A DNA stretch of 30,151 bases from XYB2-FULL-45-11 sp964360375 (GTDB lineage Bacteria; Patescibacteriota; Patescibacteriia; UBA9934; GWF2-40-263): positions 1 through 30,151 of the forward strand of contig CAYHWG010000006.1 in NCBI GenBank assembly GCA_964360375.1, given 5' to 3'. The notes below the pieces were generated by a model, which searched no databases, was not told the DNA's origin, and saw only the letters and a program-made list of their open reading frames with translations. The position numbers were made by a program, and so were the translations under genes. Positions 7,409 through 14,610 of this stretch are shown here, one piece after another (the stretch's first letter is position 1; each line of letters starts with the position of its first letter).

Positions 7409-8593
7409 TTATTCTATGATTCCTCCACCGATCATTTCGTTGTCGTCGTAAAAGACAATAGATTGTCCGGGCGTCACTGCGCGTTGAGGTTCATCGAAGA
7501 CGACATGAACTGTTTTTTCACAGTGTGGTTCATCGCTCTGTGTTCGTATACTCGTACATGGTTGTACCGGCTGTCGATGTCGAATTCTTGCCGTGCCTGT
7601 AAACGGCACGCTGATTTTTGGTTCACGAAACCAATTCAGTTGTGATGCGATTAATTCTTTTTTAAATAATGCTGGATGAAAATTACTTCCGACGATCAGT
7701 TCGTTTGTATCGCGTCGTTTCTCTACAACATAATACGGATCACCTCCACCGATATCTAATCCGTGTCGTTGACCGATCGTATAGAAATTTACACCGACAT
7801 GTTTTCCAATCACTTTTCCGTCTGTGGTCACAACATTCCCGGGATCCTCTTTCATACGCGCTTTCAAAAATTCACGTAGATCGACTTCGCCCACAAAACA
7901 AATTCCCGTCGAATCCTTTTTATCCGCAACCTCAAGTCCGAGTTCATGTGCCTTGATGCGAACCTCCGGCTTTGTGAGGTGGCCGATTGGAAATAAAACG
8001 CGAGGCAGCACAGATTTATCGATCGCCCATAGAAAGTATGTTTGATCTTTATTTGAATCAAAACCTTTTAGGATACGTACGCTGGCTTCGACAGGCTCAG
8101 CCAATAATATTCCCTGAGCGGAGCAAAGCGGAGTCGAAGGGTTCGTAACGATGCGTGCATAATGCCCAGTTGCAATAAAATCACAGCCGAGTTTATCGGC
8201 TTCCTTCAAAAATAAATCAAACTTCATGTAACGATTACACATCACATCCGGATTTGGCGTCCGCCCAGCCTCAAACTCACGAAACAAATATTCCACAACA
8301 TCACGACGATACGCGTCTTCAAAATCGAATGTCGTAAACGGGATCCCAAGCTGTGCAGCAACACGCATTGCATCACGACGCTCCGTCTTCCATCCACATT
8401 CCTGAAATTCTTCTCCAACCTTCTCGACTTCTTCACTACTCAACTTCTTGACTTCTTTCCCTTTTACATCACCCGACCAATTTTTCATGAACGCTCCAAT
8501 CACTTCATAACCCGACTCCAACAGCAACGCCGCGGACACACTTGAATCCACACCGCCTGACATACCGAGGAGTACTTTTGGTTTTTTTTGCAT
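7409..8593 (-). CDS. mnmA: tRNA-specific 2-thiouridylase MnmA with an in-frame repeat insertion
   Basis: This enzyme thiolates U34 of tRNA-Lys/Glu/Gln using ATP and a sulfur relay. The PP-loop is G-M-S-G-G-V-D-S-S near the N-terminus; catalytic cysteines are in P-D-V-M-C-N-R and G-I-C-F-V-G-E; Y-T-I-G-Q-R-H-G-L and the C-terminal barrel (R-I-R-H-R-Q, A-V-T-P-G-Q-S) are present. The start is ATG 8593 with AAGGAA just upstream; longer frames run into the neighbouring HD gene. The product is 394 residues versus 368 in E. coli. About 22 extra residues between A-R-I-V and R-I-L-K-G are encoded by a palindromic repeat (8083-8150); no stop or frameshift results. Confidence 0.93.
   Translation of the reverse strand: MQKKPKVLLGMSGGVDSSVSAALLLESGYEVIGAFMKNWSGDVKGKEVKKLSSEEVEKVGEEFQECGWKTERRDAMRVAAQLGIPFTTFDFEDAYRRDVVEYLFREFEAGRTPNPDVMCNRYMKFDLFLKEADKLGCDFIATGHYARIVTNPSTPLCSAQGILLAEPVEASVRILKGFDSNKDQTYFLWAIDKSVLPRVLFPIGHLTKPEVRIKAHELGLEVADKKDSTGICFVGEVDLREFLKARMKEDPGNVVTTDGKVIGKHVGVNFYTIGQRHGLDIGGGDPYYVVEKRRDTNELIVGSNFHPALFKKELIASQLNWFREPKISVPFTGTARIRHRQPVQPCTSIRTQSDEPHCEKTVHVVFDEPQRAVTPGQSIVFYDDNEMIGGGIIE
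8083..8150. repeat. In-frame REP-like palindromic repeat inside mnmA
   Basis: The plus strand reads CTTCGACAGGCTCAG (8086-8100) and, after a short AT-rich centre, CTGAGCGGAG and GGAGTCGAAGG (8113-8141). Arms CTTCGAC/GTCGAAG and GCTCAG/CTGAGC pair. From general knowledge, this sequence family is a common extragenic palindrome in many bacterial genomes. Here it encodes residues P-S-T-P-L-C-S-A-Q-G and A-E-P-V-E-A inside the enzyme. Confidence 0.8.
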
Positions 8594-8640
8594 AGGATTC
8601 CTTAGTCTAATCAAAAAATACATGCCTGTAAAGACATGCG

Positions 8641-9960
8641 TTATCGGATGGATTTTTCCACCCATCGTTCAAAATCTTCCATATCTTCTCTGAGAACAAA
8701 AAAATCTGTGAAACGAATTTTTTCATTGTAGGTATTGAGAAGATCTGAATATTCAAACATCGGCACGTATTCAATTCCGCCGAGAACGCGTTTTGAAACG
8801 TAAATCGGTTGATGACCCTCGCGCATCTCACCAAGTTTTGTGAGCGCGTTATCGGCCGAATGTGTAAAATAGTTGATGTCGTTTTTTTCGCAAAGCTTGA
8901 TGAGTTTATCGAGAGTCTTTTGATCGTTCGGATCATCTTTCTGCAAACGTAAAATACGTTTGGCGGGAATACGCTCCATCAAATGTTGACACCAGTAATT
9001 TTGTTCTTTTTTCGCGGCCTCAAACATCATCTCAATCACCGCCCCATCACGCAGGTCCGAGTACTCATACGGATCGGTTGGAATTTGAAGGGTGATTTCT
9101 TTTTCCAGAATAGCGCGTTCAAGATAGTGCGTGAAGCCGGCTTTTGTTTTGTGAAAATACACTTGATCGATCATGTGGTAACGTGCAAGAAGAAAATCTT
9201 CAAATGCTCTGACACCGTTTTCCGTAAGCGTAAAAATCAATTCTCCGTCTTGTTCAGTGACGCCCATTGAGGAAATGAGCCAATCGAGATCATACTGACC
9301 ATACGCAACGCCACAATAATATCCGTCACGCAACAGATAATCCATGCGGTCACAATCCACCTCGCCCGAAATCAACCCTTTCAGAACTTTATGCAAACTC
9401 GGGATGCGATCCATGAGATTCTCAAAAAAATGCGAGGGCTTCACGCCTGCATGAATAAGCGACGCAACATCTTGTGCAAAATCCCGGTCGAGAACGTCCT
9501 CATCTGCAAGTGTTTGAATTAACAAAACGCTGTAATCTTCATGGACTGCGCGACGTTTTTCAGGTTTGTGTTTCCACCAGGACCAATCAAGTGGGAGTTC
9601 GTTAAAATTTGGAAACGCAATTTCTGACGCATGCGAAAACGGTCCGTGTCCGATATCGTGCAGCATTCCTGCCATGCGTACAATTTGGCCAAGCGCTTGA
9701 ATCTCTTCTTTCTCGAGACGCTCACGAGGAATGCGAGAACTTGTGACAAATCGACCGAAAAGTCTACCAGCTACATGCATCGCTCCAAGACAATGTTCAA
9801 ACCGATTATGCACGCCTCCTGGATACACATAGGATTGCAAAAATCCGAGCTGACCGATAAATCGGAGTCGTTGAAAAAACGGATGATCGATAACGGATTT
9901 TTCAAACGCATTAAACGTAATGCGTTTATGAATTGGATCGCGCAATTCAAATTCAGACAT
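8641..9960 (-). CDS. HD-domain phosphohydrolase, SAMHD1/dGTPase-like
   Basis: A 439-residue HD-superfamily protein. The metal site is complete: first His in G-V-H-N-R-F-E-H-C-L-G (about residue 50), the H-D pair in L-H-D-I-G-H-G-P-F-S-H (about residue 100), and the distal Asp in D-C-D-R-M-D-Y-L-L-R-D. The opening D-P-I-H-K-R-I and F-Q-R-L-R are typical of the YdhJ/SAMHD1-like group, which hydrolyse dNTPs to nucleosides and triphosphate. The C-terminal half (about 290-439) is the variable part of the family. It lies between mnmA (47 bases downstream) and the VirD4-like gene (38 bases upstream). Substrate choice is an inference; a role in dNTP balance or phage restriction is possible. Confidence 0.87.
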   Translation of the reverse strand: MSEFELRDPIHKRITFNAFEKSVIDHPFFQRLRFIGQLGFLQSYVYPGGVHNRFEHCLGAMHVAGRLFGRFVTSSRIPRERLEKEEIQALGQIVRMAGMLHDIGHGPFSHASEIAFPNFNELPLDWSWWKHKPEKRRAVHEDYSVLLIQTLADEDVLDRDFAQDVASLIHAGVKPSHFFENLMDRIPSLHKVLKGLISGEVDCDRMDYLLRDGYYCGVAYGQYDLDWLISSMGVTEQDGELIFTLTENGVRAFEDFLLARYHMIDQVYFHKTKAGFTHYLERAILEKEITLQIPTDPYEYSDLRDGAVIEMMFEAAKKEQNYWCQHLMERIPAKRILRLQKDDPNDQKTLDKLIKLCEKNDINYFTHSADNALTKLGEMREGHQPIYVSKRVLGGIEYVPMFEYSDLLNTYNEKIRFTDFFVLREDMEDFERWVEKSIR

Positions 9961-9970
9961 ACATCCTATT

Positions 9971-9999
9971 GAGACTTCTCTAAAAGTAGCAGAGGTCTC
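9971..9999 (-). repeat. Post-stop hairpin repeat, copy 2
   Basis: A 9-base stem (9971-9979 with 9991-9999, one G-U pair) encloses a loop that reads GCTACTTTTAG on the minus strand. It begins at the TAG stop of the VirD4-like gene (9999-10001) and closely matches the hairpin at 708-740, which also begins at a stop codon. Confidence 0.65.
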
Positions 10000-12029
10000 T
10001 ATTCAAATTTAATACTTTGTCCAACGTGGAGTGTCCCCGTCTTTATCAAAATGGGTTTTTGTATCACAGGAATCTTTGGCGTTTCTGAAATTGGTGACGG
10101 TTGTTGTGTGATTGCGGGCGCTTGTCGTGACGTGCGTAAATCACCCGTTTTTGCTTTACGCTTACGCTTGCGTTTACGTTTTAGTTCTTCCTCTGTTTGG
10201 GATAACACAACACTCTCTGTACGAGTTTGTTGTGTGACTGGTGGTGTTGTCGACGTCATCATAGGTTGTGTAACGGGCGGTCGACTTACGACAGGAGGTT
10301 GTGTTGGACGCTGCACGGAAGGAGGTGCCGGAAGAATCTTCACAGGTTGTGGAGTCTGTACGGGTGGAGCTGCTTGAACAACAGGTGCGGGGATTTCCTT
10401 TTTTGGAATGAGAGATGATAACGAAATAGATGGCTCTTCCGGCAAATGTTTTACTAGCTCTTGCTTTGGAACAGAAGAAATAGATGGAGCTGGTCTTGTG
10501 ATCGCAACAGGAGGCTTCATCGAACTCGAACCTTTATTTTTCTTTTCCTCGCGAACGATTTCAATACAGTCCTCACAAAAAATGGGACGGGATCGATCAA
10601 GCTCAACGGGCAACACCATCTTTTTATTGCAACGAGAACAATCGTATTCAAATTTTGGTTTTTTGGATTCTTTTGCTGCAATTTTATCTTCTTTCTTTTT
10701 TACTTCTGCAGCCTCAAGCATCGTATCGACATCCATCTCACCCATGCCGCTCCAAAACAAAATCTTTTCTTCTACCACTTTGCGTTCAAGCGCATAACGC
10801 TCCCGCGAAACTTTTATCACGCGCTCTTCGGAATGTGTGACTTGTGCAATCGGAGAAAGTGTCACGGCTGAAAATGGCTGACTGGTGACTCCGTTAATCA
10901 ACAGTTTTAAATAAATATTAAATTTTGGAAGATTAATAATATCTTCCGGCAAAAAACGAGGGGCAAATTCCGTTTCCATATATTTTGCATCTGGGGAACC
11001 GACACGAAACGTAATGATCGTTCCAACGTTTCCAAACACGGCTTCTCGCACTTCATCAGTAAGTTGTGCGATGTATTGATGCGCCATCGTTAAACACAAT
11101 CGATATTTACGCGCTTCGGATAAAATTCCCGCAAACGACTCCACAGCAAAATTTTGAAACTCATCAACATACAAATAAAAATCAAGACGGGTAGATTCCG
11201 CCATATCCACACGCTCCATGGCAGAGAGTTGAATTTTGGTAATGAGGAGTCCCCCAAGCAGACGTGAATTGTCTTCTCCGATGCGTCCTTTTGACAAGTT
11301 CACGATAAAAATTTTCTGTGAATCCATGAGATCACGAATGTTAATCGTAGATTTTGCTTGCGCAACGATGTTTCGAATCACGGATGCAGATAAAAATTGA
11401 CAGATTTTATTTTGAATCGGAGCAACGGCTTCTTGCGCATATTTTTCGTTATAGGAAGCAAACTCTTTCAACCAAAACTGACGCACAACAGGGTCTGTCA
11501 CATTTCCGATCATCCGTTTTCGATACTCCGCATCCGAGAGCATGCGATTGATTCCAAGCAGTGTCGAACCTTGATTATCAAGCAGCGCAAGAATCGTGTT
11601 GTTCAAAATATATTCCATGCGGGACGACCACATGTTTTCCCAAATCTTTTTAAACACCCCCATCATGCCACTTGCAACCAAATGTTTGTGTTTTTCACTG
11701 ATAGCCTCGAGGATATTAAACCCAACCGGATAATCCGTATCCGCCGGGTTAAAATAGACAATGTCATTGATGCGCCAACTTGGAATGTAATTGATCAATT
11801 TTTCAGCCGTATCTCCGTGTGGATCGACATAACAACATCCATGTCCGGCATAAATATCCGACAAAATAAAATTTTCAAGCAACGTTGTTTTTCCCATGCC
11901 TGTTTTTCCAACGACATACACATGCCGACGTCGATCGTCGGTTTTGATTCCAAATTTTGTCATCGCATTGCGAAAATTCGTTTTCGCAAAATAATTGACT
12001 TCGTTTTCATGCTCGTGGTTATAGGACAT
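9999..12029 (-). CDS. VirD4/TraG-like type IV secretion ATPase with C-terminal zinc ribbon and Pro-rich tail
   Basis: A 676-residue AAA-class DNA-translocase-like ATPase. Walker A is G-K-T-G-M-G-K-T (residues 41-48), with Y-V-D-P-H-G-D after it; Walker B is Y-L-Y-V-D-E-F-Q-N-F (about 285-294); a sensor-like A-H-Q-Y-I-A-Q-L follows. This matches the TraD/TrwB/VirD4 coupling-protein group. No N-terminal membrane helices, unlike classical VirD4; the membrane part may come from the 541-residue protein encoded just upstream (8-base gap). After the ATPase come a zinc ribbon with Cys 464, 467, 485 and 488, a long Pro-rich linker (about 505-620) and a run of Lys/Arg (about 630-642). Substrate (DNA or protein) is unknown; no relaxase or pilin gene is in the window. 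Confidence 0.85.
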   Translation of the reverse strand: MSYNHEHENEVNYFAKTNFRNAMTKFGIKTDDRRRHVYVVGKTGMGKTTLLENFILSDIYAGHGCCYVDPHGDTAEKLINYIPSWRINDIVYFNPADTDYPVGFNILEAISEKHKHLVASGMMGVFKKIWENMWSSRMEYILNNTILALLDNQGSTLLGINRMLSDAEYRKRMIGNVTDPVVRQFWLKEFASYNEKYAQEAVAPIQNKICQFLSASVIRNIVAQAKSTINIRDLMDSQKIFIVNLSKGRIGEDNSRLLGGLLITKIQLSAMERVDMAESTRLDFYLYVDEFQNFAVESFAGILSEARKYRLCLTMAHQYIAQLTDEVREAVFGNVGTIITFRVGSPDAKYMETEFAPRFLPEDIINLPKFNIYLKLLINGVTSQPFSAVTLSPIAQVTHSEERVIKVSRERYALERKVVEEKILFWSGMGEMDVDTMLEAAEVKKKEDKIAAKESKKPKFEYDCSRCNKKMVLPVELDRSRPIFCEDCIEIVREEKKNKGSSSMKPPVAITRPAPSISSVPKQELVKHLPEEPSISLSSLIPKKEIPAPVVQAAPPVQTPQPVKILPAPPSVQRPTQPPVVSRPPVTQPMMTSTTPPVTQQTRTESVVLSQTEEELKRKRKRKRKAKTGDLRTSRQAPAITQQPSPISETPKIPVIQKPILIKTGTLHVGQSIKFE

Positions 12030-12037
12030 AAAAAATT

Positions 12038-13663
12038 TTACACAGGCAAATCTGGAGGAGAAAAATTTGTGTCATCTTGATCTTTTTTTGGCGCATCTTG
12101 CAAAAAAGCATGCGTTTGTTTTTCTGGAGAAACAAGATCTGTCGGTACAATGAGTGTCGGAAGTGCATCAGGGAGCGGTACGGAGACATCCACTTTTTCG
12201 GTAGCGAAATTTTCTGAATGCATCCGCGATTCTGAGAGTTCTTTTTGATACATTGGCAAAACGGAATCCAGAGATTCCTCGTGATACCCTGGTAATGTAT
12301 TTTCCAAAAATGTAACAGGTAATCCCACAGGAGGTTCCGCACGACGTGCCTCAGCCTTTTTCACGAGAGGAGCCTTAATATTAATGGTTGGAAAATGCCA
12401 TAAGGTTGCAAGCTCTTCTGCATTCAAAAAATACGGCGTTGCTCCCATTCCCCAACTACGACTTTGGTAGGCTTGCATGAGATTGTTCTGTTTTTTTGCG
12501 TAAGACAATAATTGCCAAGGATAGTCATCTTTTGGTGAAACAGGACCGTACAATTTAAAACTGTTTAAATTGAGATGAGAATATTGATTCAAAATTCCTT
12601 TGACTGTTGTGGCACGATCTCCTTTTTTAAATGCGGGTTTTTCCGCAACATACAAAATACGAATTTTTGTCCCGTGCGCAACCTTTACCGTTTTTTTCAT
12701 GATCGCCTTTGCTTCATCTTGTTGAGACGGACCAAGTTTAAACGCTTTAAAAGGATCTACTTCTTTTTTGTGAGGATCTGCTGCGGTGATGCCGAACATG
12801 GTCGAAAAATCAACATCAATCGCATGATTGATTGCATCAAACGGAACACTCAAAACAGAGTTCATCACACCTTCCCATGGATTTGATGCGTGCTTTTCCT
12901 CTACCCCATAAATTTTATTAACATGTGTAATTCCTTCCTTTCGCCAATCATGACTTGATGGCTGAATCAGCATCTGAAACCAAAAATGTTCCCCTGGTCG
13001 CATTTTTGACAACTGTTCTAACGTATATCCGAGAGGATCTTTAATTTCACCCGTCATTTGATCTTCAAAATCAACATACGTACGAATCGGAAAAAAAGAA
13101 GGTTTATCGAGAACAAATTCTCCGCCCCACATATCAAACTTTTCGTCTGGGTATTTAGACGGCAATTTAATCGCATAATCTGTCACTTCGCTCACCTCCG
13201 CGTCAGGATATTGTGCATAAATGCCGGATTCGATGACATCTCGAAATTTTATTTGTGTACGGATAATAAATTGGATATAGCCTTCTTCAGAAATAATTTC
13301 AAACGAGAAAACAGGAAGCAGCTTTCCGACAAACCATTTTTCCTTAAACGTTATACCTGACTTTGCGGCGTAAAGTGTGGAAAATAAATTCTCAAGAGCT
13401 TTTGGTGATTGTTCCGTAAGCGCTGGAACGTCGACGGCGAGACAGATAAATTTTAATCCGGAAGCAAATTTTCCTTGACGTTCGTAAAGCCACATCTCTG
13501 TAAAACCCCAAAGGAGGGTGATGAAAATTGGAATCCACCCGAACCAAACAAAAAGATCGTATAATAAAATATCGATCGGCTGTTGAAAAAAAGACCAAGA
13601 AAAAAATGGAACGATGGATGTGCTTGATTGTTGTAAGATTTGTATGGCAAACAAAGGAAACAT
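12038..13663 (-). CDS. Large membrane-anchored protein, partner of the VirD4-like ATPase
   Basis: A 541-residue protein that I cannot assign to a named family. An N-terminal hydrophobic segment with one or two helices (about residues 28-65, W-F-G-W-I-P-I-F-I-T-L-L-W-G) is followed by a large soluble region with mixed alpha/beta character (A-V-D-V-P-A-L-T, G-G-E-F-V-L-D-K-P-S-F-F-P-I-R-T) and an acidic, Pro-rich tail. Its stop is 8 bases before the ATPase start, so the two are translated from one message. The simplest model is that it supplies the membrane platform that the ATPase lacks; this is inference from arrangement. It starts 10 bases after an extended -10 box, so its mRNA is probably leaderless. 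Confidence 0.75.
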   Translation of the reverse strand: MFPLFAIQILQQSSTSIVPFFSWSFFQQPIDILLYDLFVWFGWIPIFITLLWGFTEMWLYERQGKFASGLKFICLAVDVPALTEQSPKALENLFSTLYAAKSGITFKEKWFVGKLLPVFSFEIISEEGYIQFIIRTQIKFRDVIESGIYAQYPDAEVSEVTDYAIKLPSKYPDEKFDMWGGEFVLDKPSFFPIRTYVDFEDQMTGEIKDPLGYTLEQLSKMRPGEHFWFQMLIQPSSHDWRKEGITHVNKIYGVEEKHASNPWEGVMNSVLSVPFDAINHAIDVDFSTMFGITAADPHKKEVDPFKAFKLGPSQQDEAKAIMKKTVKVAHGTKIRILYVAEKPAFKKGDRATTVKGILNQYSHLNLNSFKLYGPVSPKDDYPWQLLSYAKKQNNLMQAYQSRSWGMGATPYFLNAEELATLWHFPTINIKAPLVKKAEARRAEPPVGLPVTFLENTLPGYHEESLDSVLPMYQKELSESRMHSENFATEKVDVSVPLPDALPTLIVPTDLVSPEKQTHAFLQDAPKKDQDDTNFSPPDLPV

Positions 13664-13673
13664 ATCGTGATGT

Positions 13674-13682
13674 AGTATAACA
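13674..13682 (-). promoter_or_regulatory. Extended -10 promoter for the membrane protein/VirD4-like operon
   Basis: TG-T-TATACT reads on the minus strand and ends 10 bases before the ATG at 13663. The -35 position falls in the secF terminator hairpin and shows no consensus, as is allowed for extended -10 promoters. No Shine-Dalgarno sequence fits in the short leader. Confidence 0.55.
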
Positions 13683-13683
13683 G

Positions 13684-13713
13684 AAAAAGAGAACTCACTC
13701 GAGTTCTCTTTTT
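13684..13713 (-). terminator. Intrinsic terminator after secF
   Basis: A perfect 13-base stem (13684-13696 with 13701-13713) with a 4-base loop; on the minus strand the second arm ends in five T residues. It lies 12 bases past the secF stop and separates secDF from the next operon. Confidence 0.8.
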
Positions 13714-13724
13714 CACAGAGCTGT

Positions 13725-14609
13725 TTATTTCTTTTTCAATTCCCATGCTACCAGCGCGGGTGATGCAAGAAAAATGGATGAGTAGGTTCCAGCAACGATT
13801 CCGAGAATCAGCGCAAGGGCAAACGGTTTTGTGGTATCCCCTCCGAAGAAAAAAATCGCCGCAAGTGTCAAAAGGACTGTCATAGAGGTACTGATGGAAC
13901 GACGAATGGTTTGATGAATACTCTGCTCAACAGTCTCTTCAAACGAAACATGAAGTCGTTTCAGTAAATTTTCACGTGTTCTATCAAAAACAACAATCGT
14001 ATCTGTAATAGAGTATCCAAGAACCGTAAGAATAGCAGCGACAAAGGCTGTATCAATTTCCCAATGCAAAAATTTTCCGAGCAAAGCAAATACACCAAGT
14101 GGAACAACCACATCATGAAATGCAGTAATAATCGTGAGAACTCCGTACTTCCAAGAAGCAACGGGTTGTGTCACTTTCCGAAAGGCAAAAGCAACATAAC
14201 TACCGATCGACAAAAGAATAAGAATAATTCCTATAAGCGCATTTTTTCGTAATTCATTGCCGATCACCGGACCGATTGAGTCAAACTTTTGTTCAATCGT
14301 TTCATCTCCAAATGCCTTTTTTAACTGTTGAAGGAGCTCTTGATGCTTCTCTTCCGTTAAACTTTCTGTACGAATCAATGCGGAGTTTCCTTCTGAGGAC
14401 TGCACGATCACATTTTTGTATCCCAATTGTTCGACACTTGTACGAATCTCTGACGAGACAATCGGCTGAGAAAATGTCACTTCAAGTAAACTTCCGCCCG
14501 TAAAATCAATTCCAAACTTCAAACCAAACAAAGCAATGGAGGAAAGACAAACGAGTGTAATCATTCCAGAAATCGCGAACCAAAGTTTTCTGTGTTTTAC
14601 GATATGCAT
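13725..14609 (-). CDS. secF: Protein translocase subunit SecF
   Basis: A 294-residue SecF, the smaller part of the proton-driven SecDF complex that helps complete export at the outer face of the membrane. First helix about residues 10-30, then the periplasmic-side motif K-F-G-I-D-F-T-G-G-S-L-L-E, and the transmembrane signature G-Y-S-I-T-D-T-I-V-V-F-D-R-T-R-E-N near residue 210. I chose ATG 14609, one base after the secD stop; a longer frame reaching 14714 overlaps secD and is rejected. Six membrane helices are expected and the hydrophobic pattern fits. Confidence 0.94.
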   Translation of the reverse strand: MHIVKHRKLWFAISGMITLVCLSSIALFGLKFGIDFTGGSLLEVTFSQPIVSSEIRTSVEQLGYKNVIVQSSEGNSALIRTESLTEEKHQELLQQLKKAFGDETIEQKFDSIGPVIGNELRKNALIGIILILLSIGSYVAFAFRKVTQPVASWKYGVLTIITAFHDVVVPLGVFALLGKFLHWEIDTAFVAAILTVLGYSITDTIVVFDRTRENLLKRLHVSFEETVEQSIHQTIRRSISTSMTVLLTLAAIFFFGGDTTKPFALALILGIVAGTYSSIFLASPALVAWELKKK

Positions 14610-14610
14610 A

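Noticed and set aside
8594..8665. A 24-residue N-terminal extension of MnmA
   Set aside because: The extension overlaps the 3' end of the HD gene, lacks similarity to MnmA, and a good ribosome site precedes the inner ATG at 8593.
10051..10871. Plus-strand frames opposite the VirD4-like Pro-rich tail
   Set aside because: They mirror the Pro-rich and Lys/Arg-rich codons of the real gene and have no independent start signals.
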